Shown here in pieces: positions 1 through 5,811 of a DNA stretch of 7,641 nt (positions are counted from its first letter, which is position 1; each line of letters starts with the position of its first letter). Below the pieces are notes generated by a model. It saw only the letters and a program-made list of their open reading frames with translations. It was not told the DNA's origin and did no database searches. The position numbers were made by a program, and so were the translations under genes. This DNA comes from Candidatus Pacearchaeota archaeon. Its GTDB lineage: Archaea > Nanobdellota > Nanobdellia > Pacearchaeales > GW2011-AR1. The stretch is from positions 1-7,641 of the forward strand of contig JAFCDM010000038.1 of assembly GCA_017609695.1 (NCBI GenBank), in the 5' to 3' direction.

Positions 1-1
1 A

Positions 2-214
2 ATCCATGAAAAGCATTATATCTTAGATGTAGATGCGAAATCACGAGAAGAGGCAGGGAAATTTGTAGGTAAAGAAGTAGAATGGACAAGTCCTGCTGGA
101 AAAAAGATTAAAGGCAAGATAACCTCTGCTCATGGAAATAAAGGGCTTGTTAGAGGAATTTTTGAAAAAGGATTGCCAGGACAAGCAAGAAATACAGAGG
201 TTGATGTAAAGTAA
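2..214 (+). CDS. rpl35ae: Large-subunit ribosomal protein eL33 (L35Ae), C-terminal 70 residues, 5' end outside window
   Basis: This is a structural protein of the archaeal large ribosomal subunit; the family is shared by archaea and eukaryotes and absent from bacteria. The visible reading frame is open from base 2 to a TAA at 212-214. It contains the family hallmarks in order: a SREEAGKFVGKEVEW segment, then WTSPAGKKIKGKI, then AHGNKGLVRGIFEKGLPGQA near the C-terminus. Archaeal members are usually close to 85-90 residues, so only about 15-20 N-terminal residues are missing. The next gene begins 18 nt downstream and uL16 follows it, so this is probably the upstream part of a translation operon. 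Nothing suggests it is broken. The identification rests on recognised family motifs, not on a search. Confidence 0.92.
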   Translation: MHEKHYILDVDAKSREEAGKFVGKEVEWTSPAGKKIKGKITSAHGNKGLVRGIFEKGLPGQARNTEVDVK

Positions 215-232
215 AAATAAACTAAGAGAAAA

Positions 233-427
233 ATGGCAACAACAACAATTGAATTAAAAATACCTTTGGGATTTGAATATTTTGGAAATGATATGAGGGA
301 GCGGGTTTTATTTGAATTAGATGAAGAAGATCTAAGGGATTTATGGAGACTTCCTAAAACAGACAATGGAAGTTATATTTTTGGTGGTTTAAACATATTT
401 GGAGATACACTTAGAATAAATCTTTAA
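233..427 (+). CDS. Uncharacterised 64-aa protein between two ribosomal protein genes
   Basis: I do not recognise this protein. It starts MATTTIELKIPLGFEYFG, has an acidic middle (ELDEEDLRDLW), and ends in a glycine-rich, beta-looking stretch (SYIFGGLNIFGDTLRINL). There is no membrane segment, and no cysteine or histidine. Evidence that it is real: it fits the operon with 18 nt before it and 17 nt after it; its start context (AAGAGAAAA then ATG) closely resembles that of the following uL16 gene (AAAGAAAA then ATG); codon usage matches its neighbours; and it ends in tandem TAA TAA. The first residues (TTTIELKIP) superficially resemble the beta strand of RHH antitoxins, but no RHH helices follow. 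Its position suggests a translation-linked role, which is inference only. The overlapping minus-strand frame at 130-366 is a shadow. Confidence 0.62.
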   Translation: MATTTIELKIPLGFEYFGNDMRERVLFELDEEDLRDLWRLPKTDNGSYIFGGLNIFGDTLRINL

Positions 428-444
428 TAAGAAGTAAAAGAAAA

Positions 445-987
445 ATGGTAACAACAAGAAAAGCATTAGCATATTCAAAAAGAAAACCTATTACAAATAC
501 TCGTAGATCTAAAAGACAGCAATTAAGTTATATTAAAACAATTCCCCCTCAAAAAATTGTTAAATTTAATATGGGAGATTATAAAAAGTTTGAAAAAGGA
601 AAGTTTAGATTTAAGATGTGTGTTTTAACTGAACAGAATATTCAGATTCGGGACTTAGCTTTAGAGGCAACAAGACAATCTTTAAACAAAGATTTAACTA
701 AAGCATTTCAAAAAAACTTTTTTTTAAGATGTAATGTTTATCCACATAATATTCTTAGAAATAATAGAATTTTCTCTGGTGGAAGTAAGGGAGAAAGAAT
801 TCAAACAGGGATGACAAAGAGTTTTGGTAGTCCAGAAGGAAGAGCTGCTGTTATTAGAAAAGGAAAACCGATTTTTACTGCATATTTTTCAACAGAAAGT
901 GCGATTTCTCAAGTTAGAGGTTTTTTTAAGAAAATTAGTCCAAAACTTCCTTGTAAAACAAAGATTGTTGTGGAAAAGTTGAGATGA
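445..987 (+). CDS. rpl10e: Large-subunit ribosomal protein uL16, archaeal L10e type
   Basis: uL16 sits near the peptidyl-transferase centre and 5S rRNA of the large subunit and helps position tRNA. The 180-aa length is slightly longer than the usual 165-175. Family signatures appear in order: a basic N-terminus (TRRSKRQ, residues 19-25), YIKTIPPQKIVKFNMG (29-44), IQIRDLALEATRQ (66-78), RCNVYPHNILRNNR (95-108), GERIQTGMTKSFGSPEG (116-132) and LPCKTKIVVEK (168-178). The P-site loop, usually close to ATGAGADR in archaea as I remember it, here reads IFSGGSKGER (109-118), a divergent version. The ATG at 445 follows a purine-rich AAAGAAAA stretch with no clear Shine-Dalgarno site. It is preceded at 17 nt by the 64-aa gene and is probably the last gene of the operon, since a promoter and a change of function follow. 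Confidence 0.94.
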   Translation: MVTTRKALAYSKRKPITNTRRSKRQQLSYIKTIPPQKIVKFNMGDYKKFEKGKFRFKMCVLTEQNIQIRDLALEATRQSLNKDLTKAFQKNFFLRCNVYPHNILRNNRIFSGGSKGERIQTGMTKSFGSPEGRAAVIRKGKPIFTAYFSTESAISQVRGFFKKISPKLPCKTKIVVEKLR

Positions 988-1034
988 TTTACAACTAAAC
1001 TTTGTCTTCTTTGTTCTACTTAAACCCCACAAAC

Positions 1035-1042
1035 TTTAAATA
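1035..1042 (+). promoter_or_regulatory. Candidate TATA box for ppsA
   Basis: TTTAAATA lies in an ACAAACTTTAAATATAAAC context, the best TATA-like match between uL16 and ppsA. Archaeal transcription starts about 25 nt after the centre of the box, which places the start near 1064 and gives a leader of about 90 nt. This differs from most other promoters in the window, which look leaderless. A weaker box (ACATAAAT, 1127-1134) would instead give a nearly leaderless ppsA mRNA. The choice between them is open. T-rich stretches just upstream (about 1000-1020) may terminate the ribosomal operon. Confidence 0.45.
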
Positions 1043-1074
1043 TAAACTGCTTTTCTTTTAATTAATAAAATTAT

Positions 1075-1100
1075 AATCTTTAATATAATAATTAGAGATT
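1075..1100 (+). promoter_or_regulatory. Possible hairpin in the ppsA leader
   Basis: AATCTTTAAT (1075-1084) can pair with ATTAGAGATT (1091-1100) over 10 positions, nine Watson-Crick and one U-G wobble, around a 6-nt ATAATA loop. The 3' arm (1096-1100) could alternatively pair with AATCT at 1132-1136, close to the start codon. It would be transcribed only if the 1035-1042 promoter is used. The stem is AT-rich and weak, so chance is a serious alternative. Confidence 0.25.
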
Positions 1101-1153
1101 CAGGGCTTAAGCTATTCATTAGCATAACATAAATCTTGATTTAATAATAAAAA

Positions 1154-4100
1154 ATGATGCGAAAAAAAGAAGTGAATATGGATTTTTCTGACAAATATAT
1201 AAGATGGTTCTCTCAATTAAATAGTAAAGATGTTCTTCTTGTGGGGGGAAAAGGAGCTAGTTTATCTGAAATGTATAATCATAAATTTCCAGTTCCTCTT
1301 GGATTCATGATAACTTCCAAAGCATTTGAGTTTTTTTTAGAAAAAGAAAAATTAAAACCAGAGATAATTAAGATTTTGAGTGTAGTTGATTTAGAAGATA
1401 CTGCAGAATTAGAAAAAGCATCAAAACAAATTAGAGAGTTGATGGAAAGTAAAGAGCTTCCTAAAGAGCTTGAAGAAGAAATCATTGAAGCATATCATAT
1501 CCTTAGTTCAGAAGATTTAAATGAAAACGAGATTTCTGAAAGTGCCTTGAATATTTTAAGAAATGCGCAAGAACCTATTTTTGTTTCTGTTAGAAGTTCT
1601 GCAACAAAAGAAGATTCAGCCGATGCAAGTTTTGCAGGGCAACAAGATAGTTTTCTTAATGTAAAAGGTAGTGATAGTTTGCTTGAGCATATAAAAAGAT
1701 GTTTTTCTTCTCTTTATACTTCTAGAGCTATTTATTATAGAAATAAAAAAGGGTTTAAAGAATCAGAGACTTCAATTGCAGTTGTTGTCCAGAAAATGGT
1801 TGATTCTGAAAAATCAGGGGTTGTTTTTTCTAAAAATCCTATGGATTTAAGCGATGATATTATTGTTGAAGCTGTTTTTGGTTTAGGGGAAGGGATTGTT
1901 AGTGGGAGAATTCATCCAGATAATTATATTGCTACAAGAGATTTAAAAGTTAAGAGTGTTAAAGTAAGTGATAAGAAAATTGCAGTTGTTAGAAAAGGGA
2001 GTGGGGAAAATGCAATAGTTGATTTAAGTCCTACAAAGAGTAAGTCTCAAGTTTTGAGTAATGGGCAAATATTAAAACTTGCAGATTATGCTATAAAACT
2101 TGAAAAACATTATCAAAAACCACAAGATATTGAATTTGCAATTGAAGATGAGAAAGTTTATATTGTTCAATCTAGGCCAATCACTACACTTGAAATAAAA
2201 CAGCAGATTGGGGAAATTGTTGGGAAACCTATTTTAGAAGGATTAGGTGCTAGTCCTGGCGTTGGTGTTGGTGTGGTTAAGATAATCAATAATCTTTCTG
2301 AATTGCATAAAATTGAGAAAGGGGATGTTTTAGTTACTAAGATGACTAATCCAGATATGGTGGTTAGTATGCAAAAGTCAGTTGCAATTGTAACTGATGA
2401 AGGAGGTATGACTGCTCATGCAAGTATTGTAAGTAGAGAAATGGGAATCCCTTGTGTTGTTGGAACAAGGCAAGCTACTTCTGTATTAAAAGAGGGAATG
2501 AAAATAACTGTTGATGGTTCTAATGGGAAAATTTATGAAGGAGAAGTTGCTGAAACATCTAAAGCAGAAATTAAACCAGTTGTTGAAACTAATAAAATTA
2601 AAATAAAAGTTATTGTGGATTTGCCGGATTTTGCTGAAAGAGCTGCTCAATCTAAAATTCATGAAATAGGATTATGTAGGTTAGAGGGGATGATTACTTC
2701 TTCTGGCAAACATCCTTTGTTTTTTGAAAAACAAAATGAATTAGAGAAGTATACTGCGGTTTTGAGTAAAGGTATTGGGAAGATTGTAGAGCATTTTCAT
2801 AGTATTTGGATAAGGGCAAGTGATGTTAGGACAGATGAGTTTAGTTCATTAGAGGGAGCTCCTGAAAAAGAAATAAATCCTATGTTAGGGTTACATGGAA
2901 TTAGATTTAGTTTAAAACATCCTAAAATATTAGAAGCAGAATTATTAGCTATTAAAGAAGTAGCAAAAAAACATCCTTCTAAAAAATTTGGAATTATGTT
3001 TCCTCAAATTATCTCTATTGAAGAAGTTAAAAAAGCAAAAGAGTATTTTGAGGCAGTTAAGGTTCATAATATGGAGTTTGGGGTTATGATTGAAACGCCT
3101 GCTGCAGTTCAGATTATTGAGGAGATTTGTTCTGAAGTTGATTTTATTTCTTTAGGAACAAATGATTTGACTCAGTATACTCTTGCTGTGGATAGGGGAG
3201 AAGATAAGGTTCAACATTTGTATAATGAAATACATCCTGCTGTTTTTTCTCAAATAGAAAAAGTTATTGATGCTTGTAAAAAAACCAAAACAGAATCAAG
3301 TATTTGTGGACAAGCAGGGAGTAATAAAGAGATGGTTGAATTTTTAGTTAAAAAAGGAATTGATTCTATTTCTGTTAATGCAGATGCTGGTTATGATATT
3401 TCTGTTTTAGTTGCTGAATTGGAAAAATCCTATGTCCCTGAAGAAGTTGAAGAAGAAAGAGTTGAGAATGTTAAAGAAGAAAAAGTATTAGAAGAAGTTA
3501 AAGAAGAAGTTAGAGAAGAGCCAGTAAAAAAAGAATTACCAAAGATAGATGAAGAGAATTGGAAAATTCCTGATGAAGACTGGAAAAGATTAACTCGGAA
3601 AGAAAAAAGAAAATTAAGAAGAAAGATGTTGAAAAAGAGAAAGAGAAAACAAAATGGGAATGAAAGTTTAGAACAAGATAGGCAAAGGCAACAGGATAAT
3701 TTAATTGAAAAAGAAGATAATCTGGATAATGTTAAACAGGATTTGGAAAAAGAAAATTTTAATAATGTTAAACAGGATTTAGAGGAGGGTGTGGATGCAG
3801 GATTTAATAAGGGAGAGGTTACAGATAAGAAAGATGAAAATCAAGTAGTTTATTCTAGGGAATTTCCAAAGGATAAGTTAGAGAATTCTGAAAACTTGGA
3901 GGATTCTGAAGGTTTTTTAAGTAAAGAAAAAATACAAATTCCTGCTGAATTTGAAGAAGTAGAAGAAAAAGATTTGTCTGGGGAAATGAGGGAACAAGAG
4001 GGTGTTAAACCAATTGATAATTTGAATAGGATTGAGGATAAGGCAGAAGATATCCAAGAGGAGATTGAAGAAGAAAAACAAGAGAAAATACAGGAAAATG

Positions 4101-4354
4101 AAGCTCTTGAAGAGAGTATAGGATTAGGTGATGAGAATGTTGATAATGTTAAACAGGAGCCAGAGGTTAAAGAATTAGAAGATGAGGGGGAATCTAATTT
4201 AAATGAGGAAGAAGATAGAGGAGTTAGTGGAGAGCCTGTAAACCCTGAAAATATGGGTGTTTATAATCCTAATGAAGAATCAGATAATACTCCCCAAAAG
4301 ATGGAATATAGGTTTGATGAGGATGATGAAGATATTTATAGTGATGTTTTTTAG
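1154..4354 (+). CDS. ppsA: Phosphoenolpyruvate synthase (pyruvate, water dikinase) with a ~305-residue charged C-terminal extension
   Basis: This cytosolic gluconeogenic enzyme converts pyruvate, ATP and water to PEP, AMP and phosphate. The full core is present. The N-terminal ATP-grasp domain (about 15-345) has VGGKGASL, SVRSSATKEDS (R147) and QDIEFAIEDEKVYIVQSRP. The phosphohistidine domain (about 360-460) has GGMTAHASIVSRE with catalytic H422. The C-terminal PEP-binding barrel (about 475-758) has R554, DVRTDE, NPMLG.HGIR, GTNDLTQY (668-675) and SICGQAGS with catalytic C718. Family members usually end near residue 760-800. This one continues to 1066 with E/K/D/N-rich sequence: acidic coil-like 763-796, W803 and W810, basic cluster 811-832, three NVKQ repeats and an acidic aromatic C-terminus. 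I see no frameshift or composition break at the junction. Starts at 1154, 1157 or 1178 (M9, closer to family N-termini) are all possible. The next promoter overlaps its stop codon. Confidence 0.95.
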   Translation: MMRKKEVNMDFSDKYIRWFSQLNSKDVLLVGGKGASLSEMYNHKFPVPLGFMITSKAFEFFLEKEKLKPEIIKILSVVDLEDTAELEKASKQIRELMESKELPKELEEEIIEAYHILSSEDLNENEISESALNILRNAQEPIFVSVRSSATKEDSADASFAGQQDSFLNVKGSDSLLEHIKRCFSSLYTSRAIYYRNKKGFKESETSIAVVVQKMVDSEKSGVVFSKNPMDLSDDIIVEAVFGLGEGIVSGRIHPDNYIATRDLKVKSVKVSDKKIAVVRKGSGENAIVDLSPTKSKSQVLSNGQILKLADYAIKLEKHYQKPQDIEFAIEDEKVYIVQSRPITTLEIKQQIGEIVGKPILEGLGASPGVGVGVVKIINNLSELHKIEKGDVLVTKMTNPDMVVSMQKSVAIVTDEGGMTAHASIVSREMGIPCVVGTRQATSVLKEGMKITVDGSNGKIYEGEVAETSKAEIKPVVETNKIKIKVIVDLPDFAERAAQSKIHEIGLCRLEGMITSSGKHPLFFEKQNELEKYTAVLSKGIGKIVEHFHSIWIRASDVRTDEFSSLEGAPEKEINPMLGLHGIRFSLKHPKILEAELLAIKEVAKKHPSKKFGIMFPQIISIEEVKKAKEYFEAVKVHNMEFGVMIETPAAVQIIEEICSEVDFISLGTNDLTQYTLAVDRGEDKVQHLYNEIHPAVFSQIEKVIDACKKTKTESSICGQAGSNKEMVEFLVKKGIDSISVNADAGYDISVLVAELEKSYVPEEVEEERVENVKEEKVLEEVKEEVREEPVKKELPKIDEENWKIPDEDWKRLTRKEKRKLRRKMLKKRKRKQNGNESLEQDRQRQQDNLIEKEDNLDNVKQDLEKENFNNVKQDLEEGVDAGFNKGEVTDKKDENQVVYSREFPKDKLENSENLEDSEGFLSKEKIQIPAEFEEVEEKDLSGEMREQEGVKPIDNLNRIEDKAEDIQEEIEEEKQEKIQENEALEESIGLGDENVDNVKQEPEVKELEDEGESNLNEEEDRGVSGEPVNPENMGVYNPNEESDNTPQKMEYRFDEDDEDIYSDVF
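3725..4165 (+). repeat. Three dispersed DNVKQ repeats inside the ppsA tail
   Basis: The tail encodes DNVKQDLE (858-865), NNVKQDLE (870-877) and DNVKQEPE (997-1004). The underlying DNA is nearly identical, with AATGTTAAACAGGA in all three (from 3728, 3764 and 4145). The first two copies are 36 nt apart, which suggests a short in-frame duplication, and the third is 417 nt after the first. This supports growth of the tail by internal duplication, or retention of a short peptide motif. Confidence 0.7.
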
Positions 4355-4367
4355 AAATATTTAAATA
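4345..4367 (+). promoter_or_regulatory. Promoter of the RHH/RelE toxin-antitoxin operon
   Basis: A TATA box, TTTAAATA (4360-4367), is centred 25.5 nt before the antitoxin ATG, which predicts a leaderless transcript. The 11-nt motif TGTTTTTTAGA (4345-4355) precedes it and is repeated exactly, at the same distance, before the second TA operon. The motif overlaps the last codons and stop of ppsA, so its T6 tract may also act as the ppsA terminator. The purine stretch just before the box is in the BRE position. Confidence 0.6.
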
Positions 4368-4370
4368 GTA

Positions 4371-4388
4371 AGATATCTATAGATATCT
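4371..4388 (+). promoter_or_regulatory. Perfect 18-bp palindrome, candidate operator of the first TA module
   Basis: AGATATCTATAGATATCT is identical to its own reverse complement over all 18 bases. It lies between the TATA box and the ATG, ending on the base before the start codon, so a bound dimer would block the predicted start site. RHH antitoxins classically bind such palindromes to autoregulate. GATATCTAT is also a direct repeat (4372-4380 and 4382-4390). The central CTATAG recurs twice in the second TA operator. Confidence 0.6.
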
Positions 4389-4646
4389 ATGGATATCAAA
4401 CAAATTAATCTTAAATTGCCTGAGAATTTTGTTAATGCTGCTGAAAGTTATGCTAAAAATTTTGGATTTAGGAATATACAGGAATTAGCTGCTGCAAGCA
4501 TGAGGGAAAAGATTTTTGAAAAAAATGGGTTTGATGAAACTTTTAGTGAAGAGGAAATAGAATTGGTTGATAGTTTAATTGGACTTTCAATAAAAAAAGG
4601 AGAACTTGTTTCTGAAGAAGAACTTAATAAAGTGCTTTTAGAATGA
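4389..4646 (+). CDS. Antitoxin with ribbon-helix-helix-like N-terminus (partner of RelE-family toxin)
   Basis: This 85-aa protein is the likely antitoxin: its N-terminus should dimerise and bind operator DNA, and its C-terminus should mask the toxin. The N-terminal KQINLKLPENFVNAAESYAK followed by GFRNIQELAAASMREKI (about 4-43) has the beta strand plus two helices typical of archaeal RHH antitoxins. The C-terminal half (about 50-85) is acidic and helical (FSEEEIELVDSLIGLSIKKGE), the usual toxin-wrapping part. Its ATG sits immediately after an 18-bp palindrome and 25 nt after a TATA box, implying a leaderless, autorepressed message. It overlaps the toxin gene by 4 nt (ATGA), which indicates translational coupling. 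The subfamily cannot be assigned by eye. The family call is an inference from fold pattern plus gene arrangement. Confidence 0.85.
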   Translation: MDIKQINLKLPENFVNAAESYAKNFGFRNIQELAAASMREKIFEKNGFDETFSEEEIELVDSLIGLSIKKGELVSEEELNKVLLE

Positions 4647-4951
4647 GTTATCGAATAAAATCATTAAATTTCTTTAAAAAACAAATTGAAAAGTTAGACT
4701 TTAAATCGAAAAAGATTATTTATGATAAAATACAATTAATAAAACAAAATCCTTATAGATTTAAAAGGATTCATTCAAAAAAATATTCTAAGGTTTTTAG
4801 AGTTAGATTTAGTATTAACAAAAAAGAAACAAGATTAATTTATGTTATTATAGATCCTAATATAATTCTGGTTTGTTTATTGGATAGAAAAAAGGGTTAT
4901 AGGGATTTAGAGGGGTATTTAGGTAAGTTAAGAAAAGAGTTGGGTTTGTAA
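4643..4951 (+). CDS. RelE/ParE-superfamily toxin (probable ribosome-dependent mRNA endonuclease)
   Basis: This 102-aa basic protein has the length and pattern of archaeal RelE-like toxins. An N-terminal helical hairpin (FFKKQIEKLDFKSKKIIYDKI, about 10-30) is followed by KQNPYRFKRI (34-43). The beta-sheet core has FRVRFSINKKETRLIYVI (52-69) with R53, R55 and R64, and then DRKKGYRDLEGYL (81-93). In the family, RelE toxins cleave mRNA in the ribosomal A site using basic residues on the sheet, whereas ParE toxins poison gyrase. The lysine/arginine-rich core and archaeal context favour the RelE role, but this is inference. It starts within the antitoxin stop (ATGA overlap), so it is translationally coupled. 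It looks intact, and a T6 tract 5 nt after the stop may end the transcript. Confidence 0.85.
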   Translation: MSYRIKSLNFFKKQIEKLDFKSKKIIYDKIQLIKQNPYRFKRIHSKKYSKVFRVRFSINKKETRLIYVIIDPNIILVCLLDRKKGYRDLEGYLGKLRKELGL

Positions 4952-4954
4952 GGG

Positions 4955-4977
4955 TGTTTTTTAGATAATTTTATAAA
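4955..4977 (+). promoter_or_regulatory. Promoter of the antitoxin/MazF operon
   Basis: A TATA box, TTTATAAA (4970-4977), is centred 25.5 nt before the ATG at 4999, consistent with a leaderless mRNA. TGTTTTTTAGA (4955-4965) precedes it, identical to the motif at 4345-4355 and at the same spacing to both the TATA box (15 nt) and the ATG (44 nt). Confidence 0.6.
4957..4962 (+). terminator. Oligo-T tract after the RelE-family toxin gene
   Basis: Six T residues begin 5 nt after the toxin stop codon. Archaeal termination often needs only an oligo-T tract, so this could end the first TA transcript. It also forms part of the 11-nt motif that precedes the next TATA box, so a promoter role is an alternative. 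Confidence 0.35.
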
Positions 4978-4995
4978 CTATAGTTGTTCTATAGT
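4977..4995 (+). promoter_or_regulatory. Inverted repeat, candidate operator of the MazF module
   Basis: ACTATAG (4977-4983) and CTATAGT (4989-4995) are perfect inverted arms around a 5-nt TTGTT spacer. They start at the last base of the TATA box and end 3 nt before the ATG. Each arm contains the palindromic hexamer CTATAG, which is also the core of the operator at 4371-4388. This is the expected place for antitoxin or toxin-antitoxin complex binding. Confidence 0.55.
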
Positions 4996-4998
4996 ATA

Positions 4999-5247
4999 AT
5001 GGTTACTACAATTCAACTTAATGAGCCTGTAAAAAGAGAATTAGATAGACTGAAGTCTGGGAAAGAAACTTATGAACAAATAATTCTTAATTTAATAAGG
5101 TGTGCAGAAGAAAATAAGAGGAAGCAAGAGGAATTGTTAATTGAAGGATATAAAGAGATGGCTGAAGAAAGCCTAAAAATAGCTAAAGAATTTGAAGCAA
5201 TAGAGAATTTAGAGGAATGGGAATGGAATGAAAATGGAAATGAATAG
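4999..5247 (+). CDS. RHH/VapB-like antitoxin paired with MazF
   Basis: This 82-aa acidic protein is the probable antitoxin of the MazF module. The N-terminus (MVTTIQLNEPVKRELDRLKSG, then ETYEQIILNLI) has the strand-helix-helix pattern of the RHH/VapB-like antitoxins common in archaea, rather than a classical MazE AbrB-like fold. The rest (about 34-82) is a long, charged helix ending in an aromatic, acidic tail (LEEWEWNENGNE) suited to wrapping the basic toxin. A TTG at 4984 would add five residues, but I chose ATG 4999: the family N-terminus fits, it lies 25 nt after the TATA box, and an upstream start would place the inverted repeat within the coding region. The gene overlaps mazF by 8-20 nt, depending on the mazF start. 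Confidence 0.82.
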   Translation: MVTTIQLNEPVKRELDRLKSGKETYEQIILNLIRCAEENKRKQEELLIEGYKEMAEESLKIAKEFEAIENLEEWEWNENGNE

Positions 5248-5581
5248 GGGCGAGATTTTCCTTTCTAATTTGGACCCTATAAAAGGGTGTGAGCAAGGAG
5301 GCATAAGGCCGGTGTTGATTATTCAAAATGATTTTGGAAATAAGACAAGTCCGGTGACAATAGTTGCTTCAATAACTTCAAGAAAATATTTTAAGGAATA
5401 TCCCACAAATGTTGAAATTAAAAAAGAAGATTCTGGATTAAGAATAGACTCAACAATACTTTTAAATCAAATAAGAACAATTGATAAAACAAGGATAATA
5501 AAGAAGATAGGTTCTTTAAATGAATTTATTATGAATAGAGTAGATTTAGCTATTAAAGTTAGTTTGGGGTTGATGGAGTGA
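5228..5581 (+). CDS. mazF: MazF/PemK-family mRNA endoribonuclease toxin
   Basis: This is a ribosome-independent endoribonuclease toxin that cuts mRNA at short sequence motifs; the specificity cannot be read from sequence. At 117 aa it has a complete family pattern: NRGEIFLSNLDP (6-17), GCEQGGIRPVLIIQND (20-35), SPVTIVASITS (41-51), DSTILLNQIRTIDKTRI (about 77-93) and a C-terminal helix. Arg27 and Thr50 line up with the catalytic Arg/Thr pair of characterised MazF proteins. Three in-frame ATGs exist (5228, 5234 and 5240). Family proteins usually begin just before RGE/RGD, so 5240 (MNRGE, 113 aa) may be the true start; 5228 is the longest. All overlap the antitoxin end, so translation is coupled. 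It looks intact and potentially active. Confidence 0.93.
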   Translation: MKMEMNRGEIFLSNLDPIKGCEQGGIRPVLIIQNDFGNKTSPVTIVASITSRKYFKEYPTNVEIKKEDSGLRIDSTILLNQIRTIDKTRIIKKIGSLNEFIMNRVDLAIKVSLGLME

Positions 5582-5623
5582 TGTTTTATTTTGAAGAGCA
5601 TTGAAAAATTAGCTGATGATTGA

Positions 5624-5785
5624 TTAAAGATAAGCAGTAGAAATTTGGCTTGCTGATAACATTGGTTGTTTCTTTTCTTTATAAGAACCATGAAAAGGTT
5701 CTGCACCTTTATATCCTTGAGATTGTCTGATTTGTTCTTGATAACTTCCAATTTTATAGTCTGTTTTAAATGGTGTGTAATTCAT
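5624..5785 (-). CDS. Uncharacterised 53-aa protein, third gene of a minus-strand operon
   Basis: I do not recognise this short protein. Its frame runs from ATG (5785-5783) to TAA (5626-5624). It reads MNYTPFKTDYKIGSYQEQIR, continues through a QSQGYKGAEPFHGSYKEKKQ segment, and ends in SASQISTAYL. It is rich in Tyr, Gln, Ser and Lys, has no cysteine or membrane segment, and may be largely unstructured. It is supported by a position 26 bp after the 48-aa gene on the same strand, an AT-rich start context like its neighbours, and codon use typical of the window. The alternative frames here (+ strand 5666-5890 and - strand 5467-5751) give Phe/Leu-rich or overlapping nonsense and are rejected. It ends 42 bp from the convergent mazF stop. 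Confidence 0.55.
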   Translation of the reverse strand: MNYTPFKTDYKIGSYQEQIRQSQGYKGAEPFHGSYKEKKQPMLSASQISTAYL

Positions 5786-5811
5786 TTTTTTAATAATTTT
5801 AGTTATTTTTT

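Noticed and set aside
130..366. Minus-strand open frame of 78 codons
   Set aside because: It overlaps the well-supported eL33 end and the 64-aa gene, is Ser/Phe-rich antisense of Lys/Glu-rich coding DNA, and has no operon context.
1279..1485. Minus-strand open frame inside ppsA
   Set aside because: Serine-rich mirror of the PEP synthase N-terminal domain, whose motifs are unambiguous on the plus strand.
4984..4998. TTG start adding five residues to the second antitoxin
   Set aside because: It would start inside the inverted repeat and only about 10 nt after the TATA box. The ATG at 4999 fits the family N-terminus and the promoter spacing.
5582..5605. Short frame starting ATGTTTTATTTT directly after mazF
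   Set aside because: Only seven codons before a stop; too short to support.
5467..5751. Minus-strand open frame of 94 codons
   Set aside because: It overlaps the conserved end of mazF and the 53-aa minus-strand gene in another frame. Its composition (Ile/Leu/Phe/Asn) looks like a shadow.
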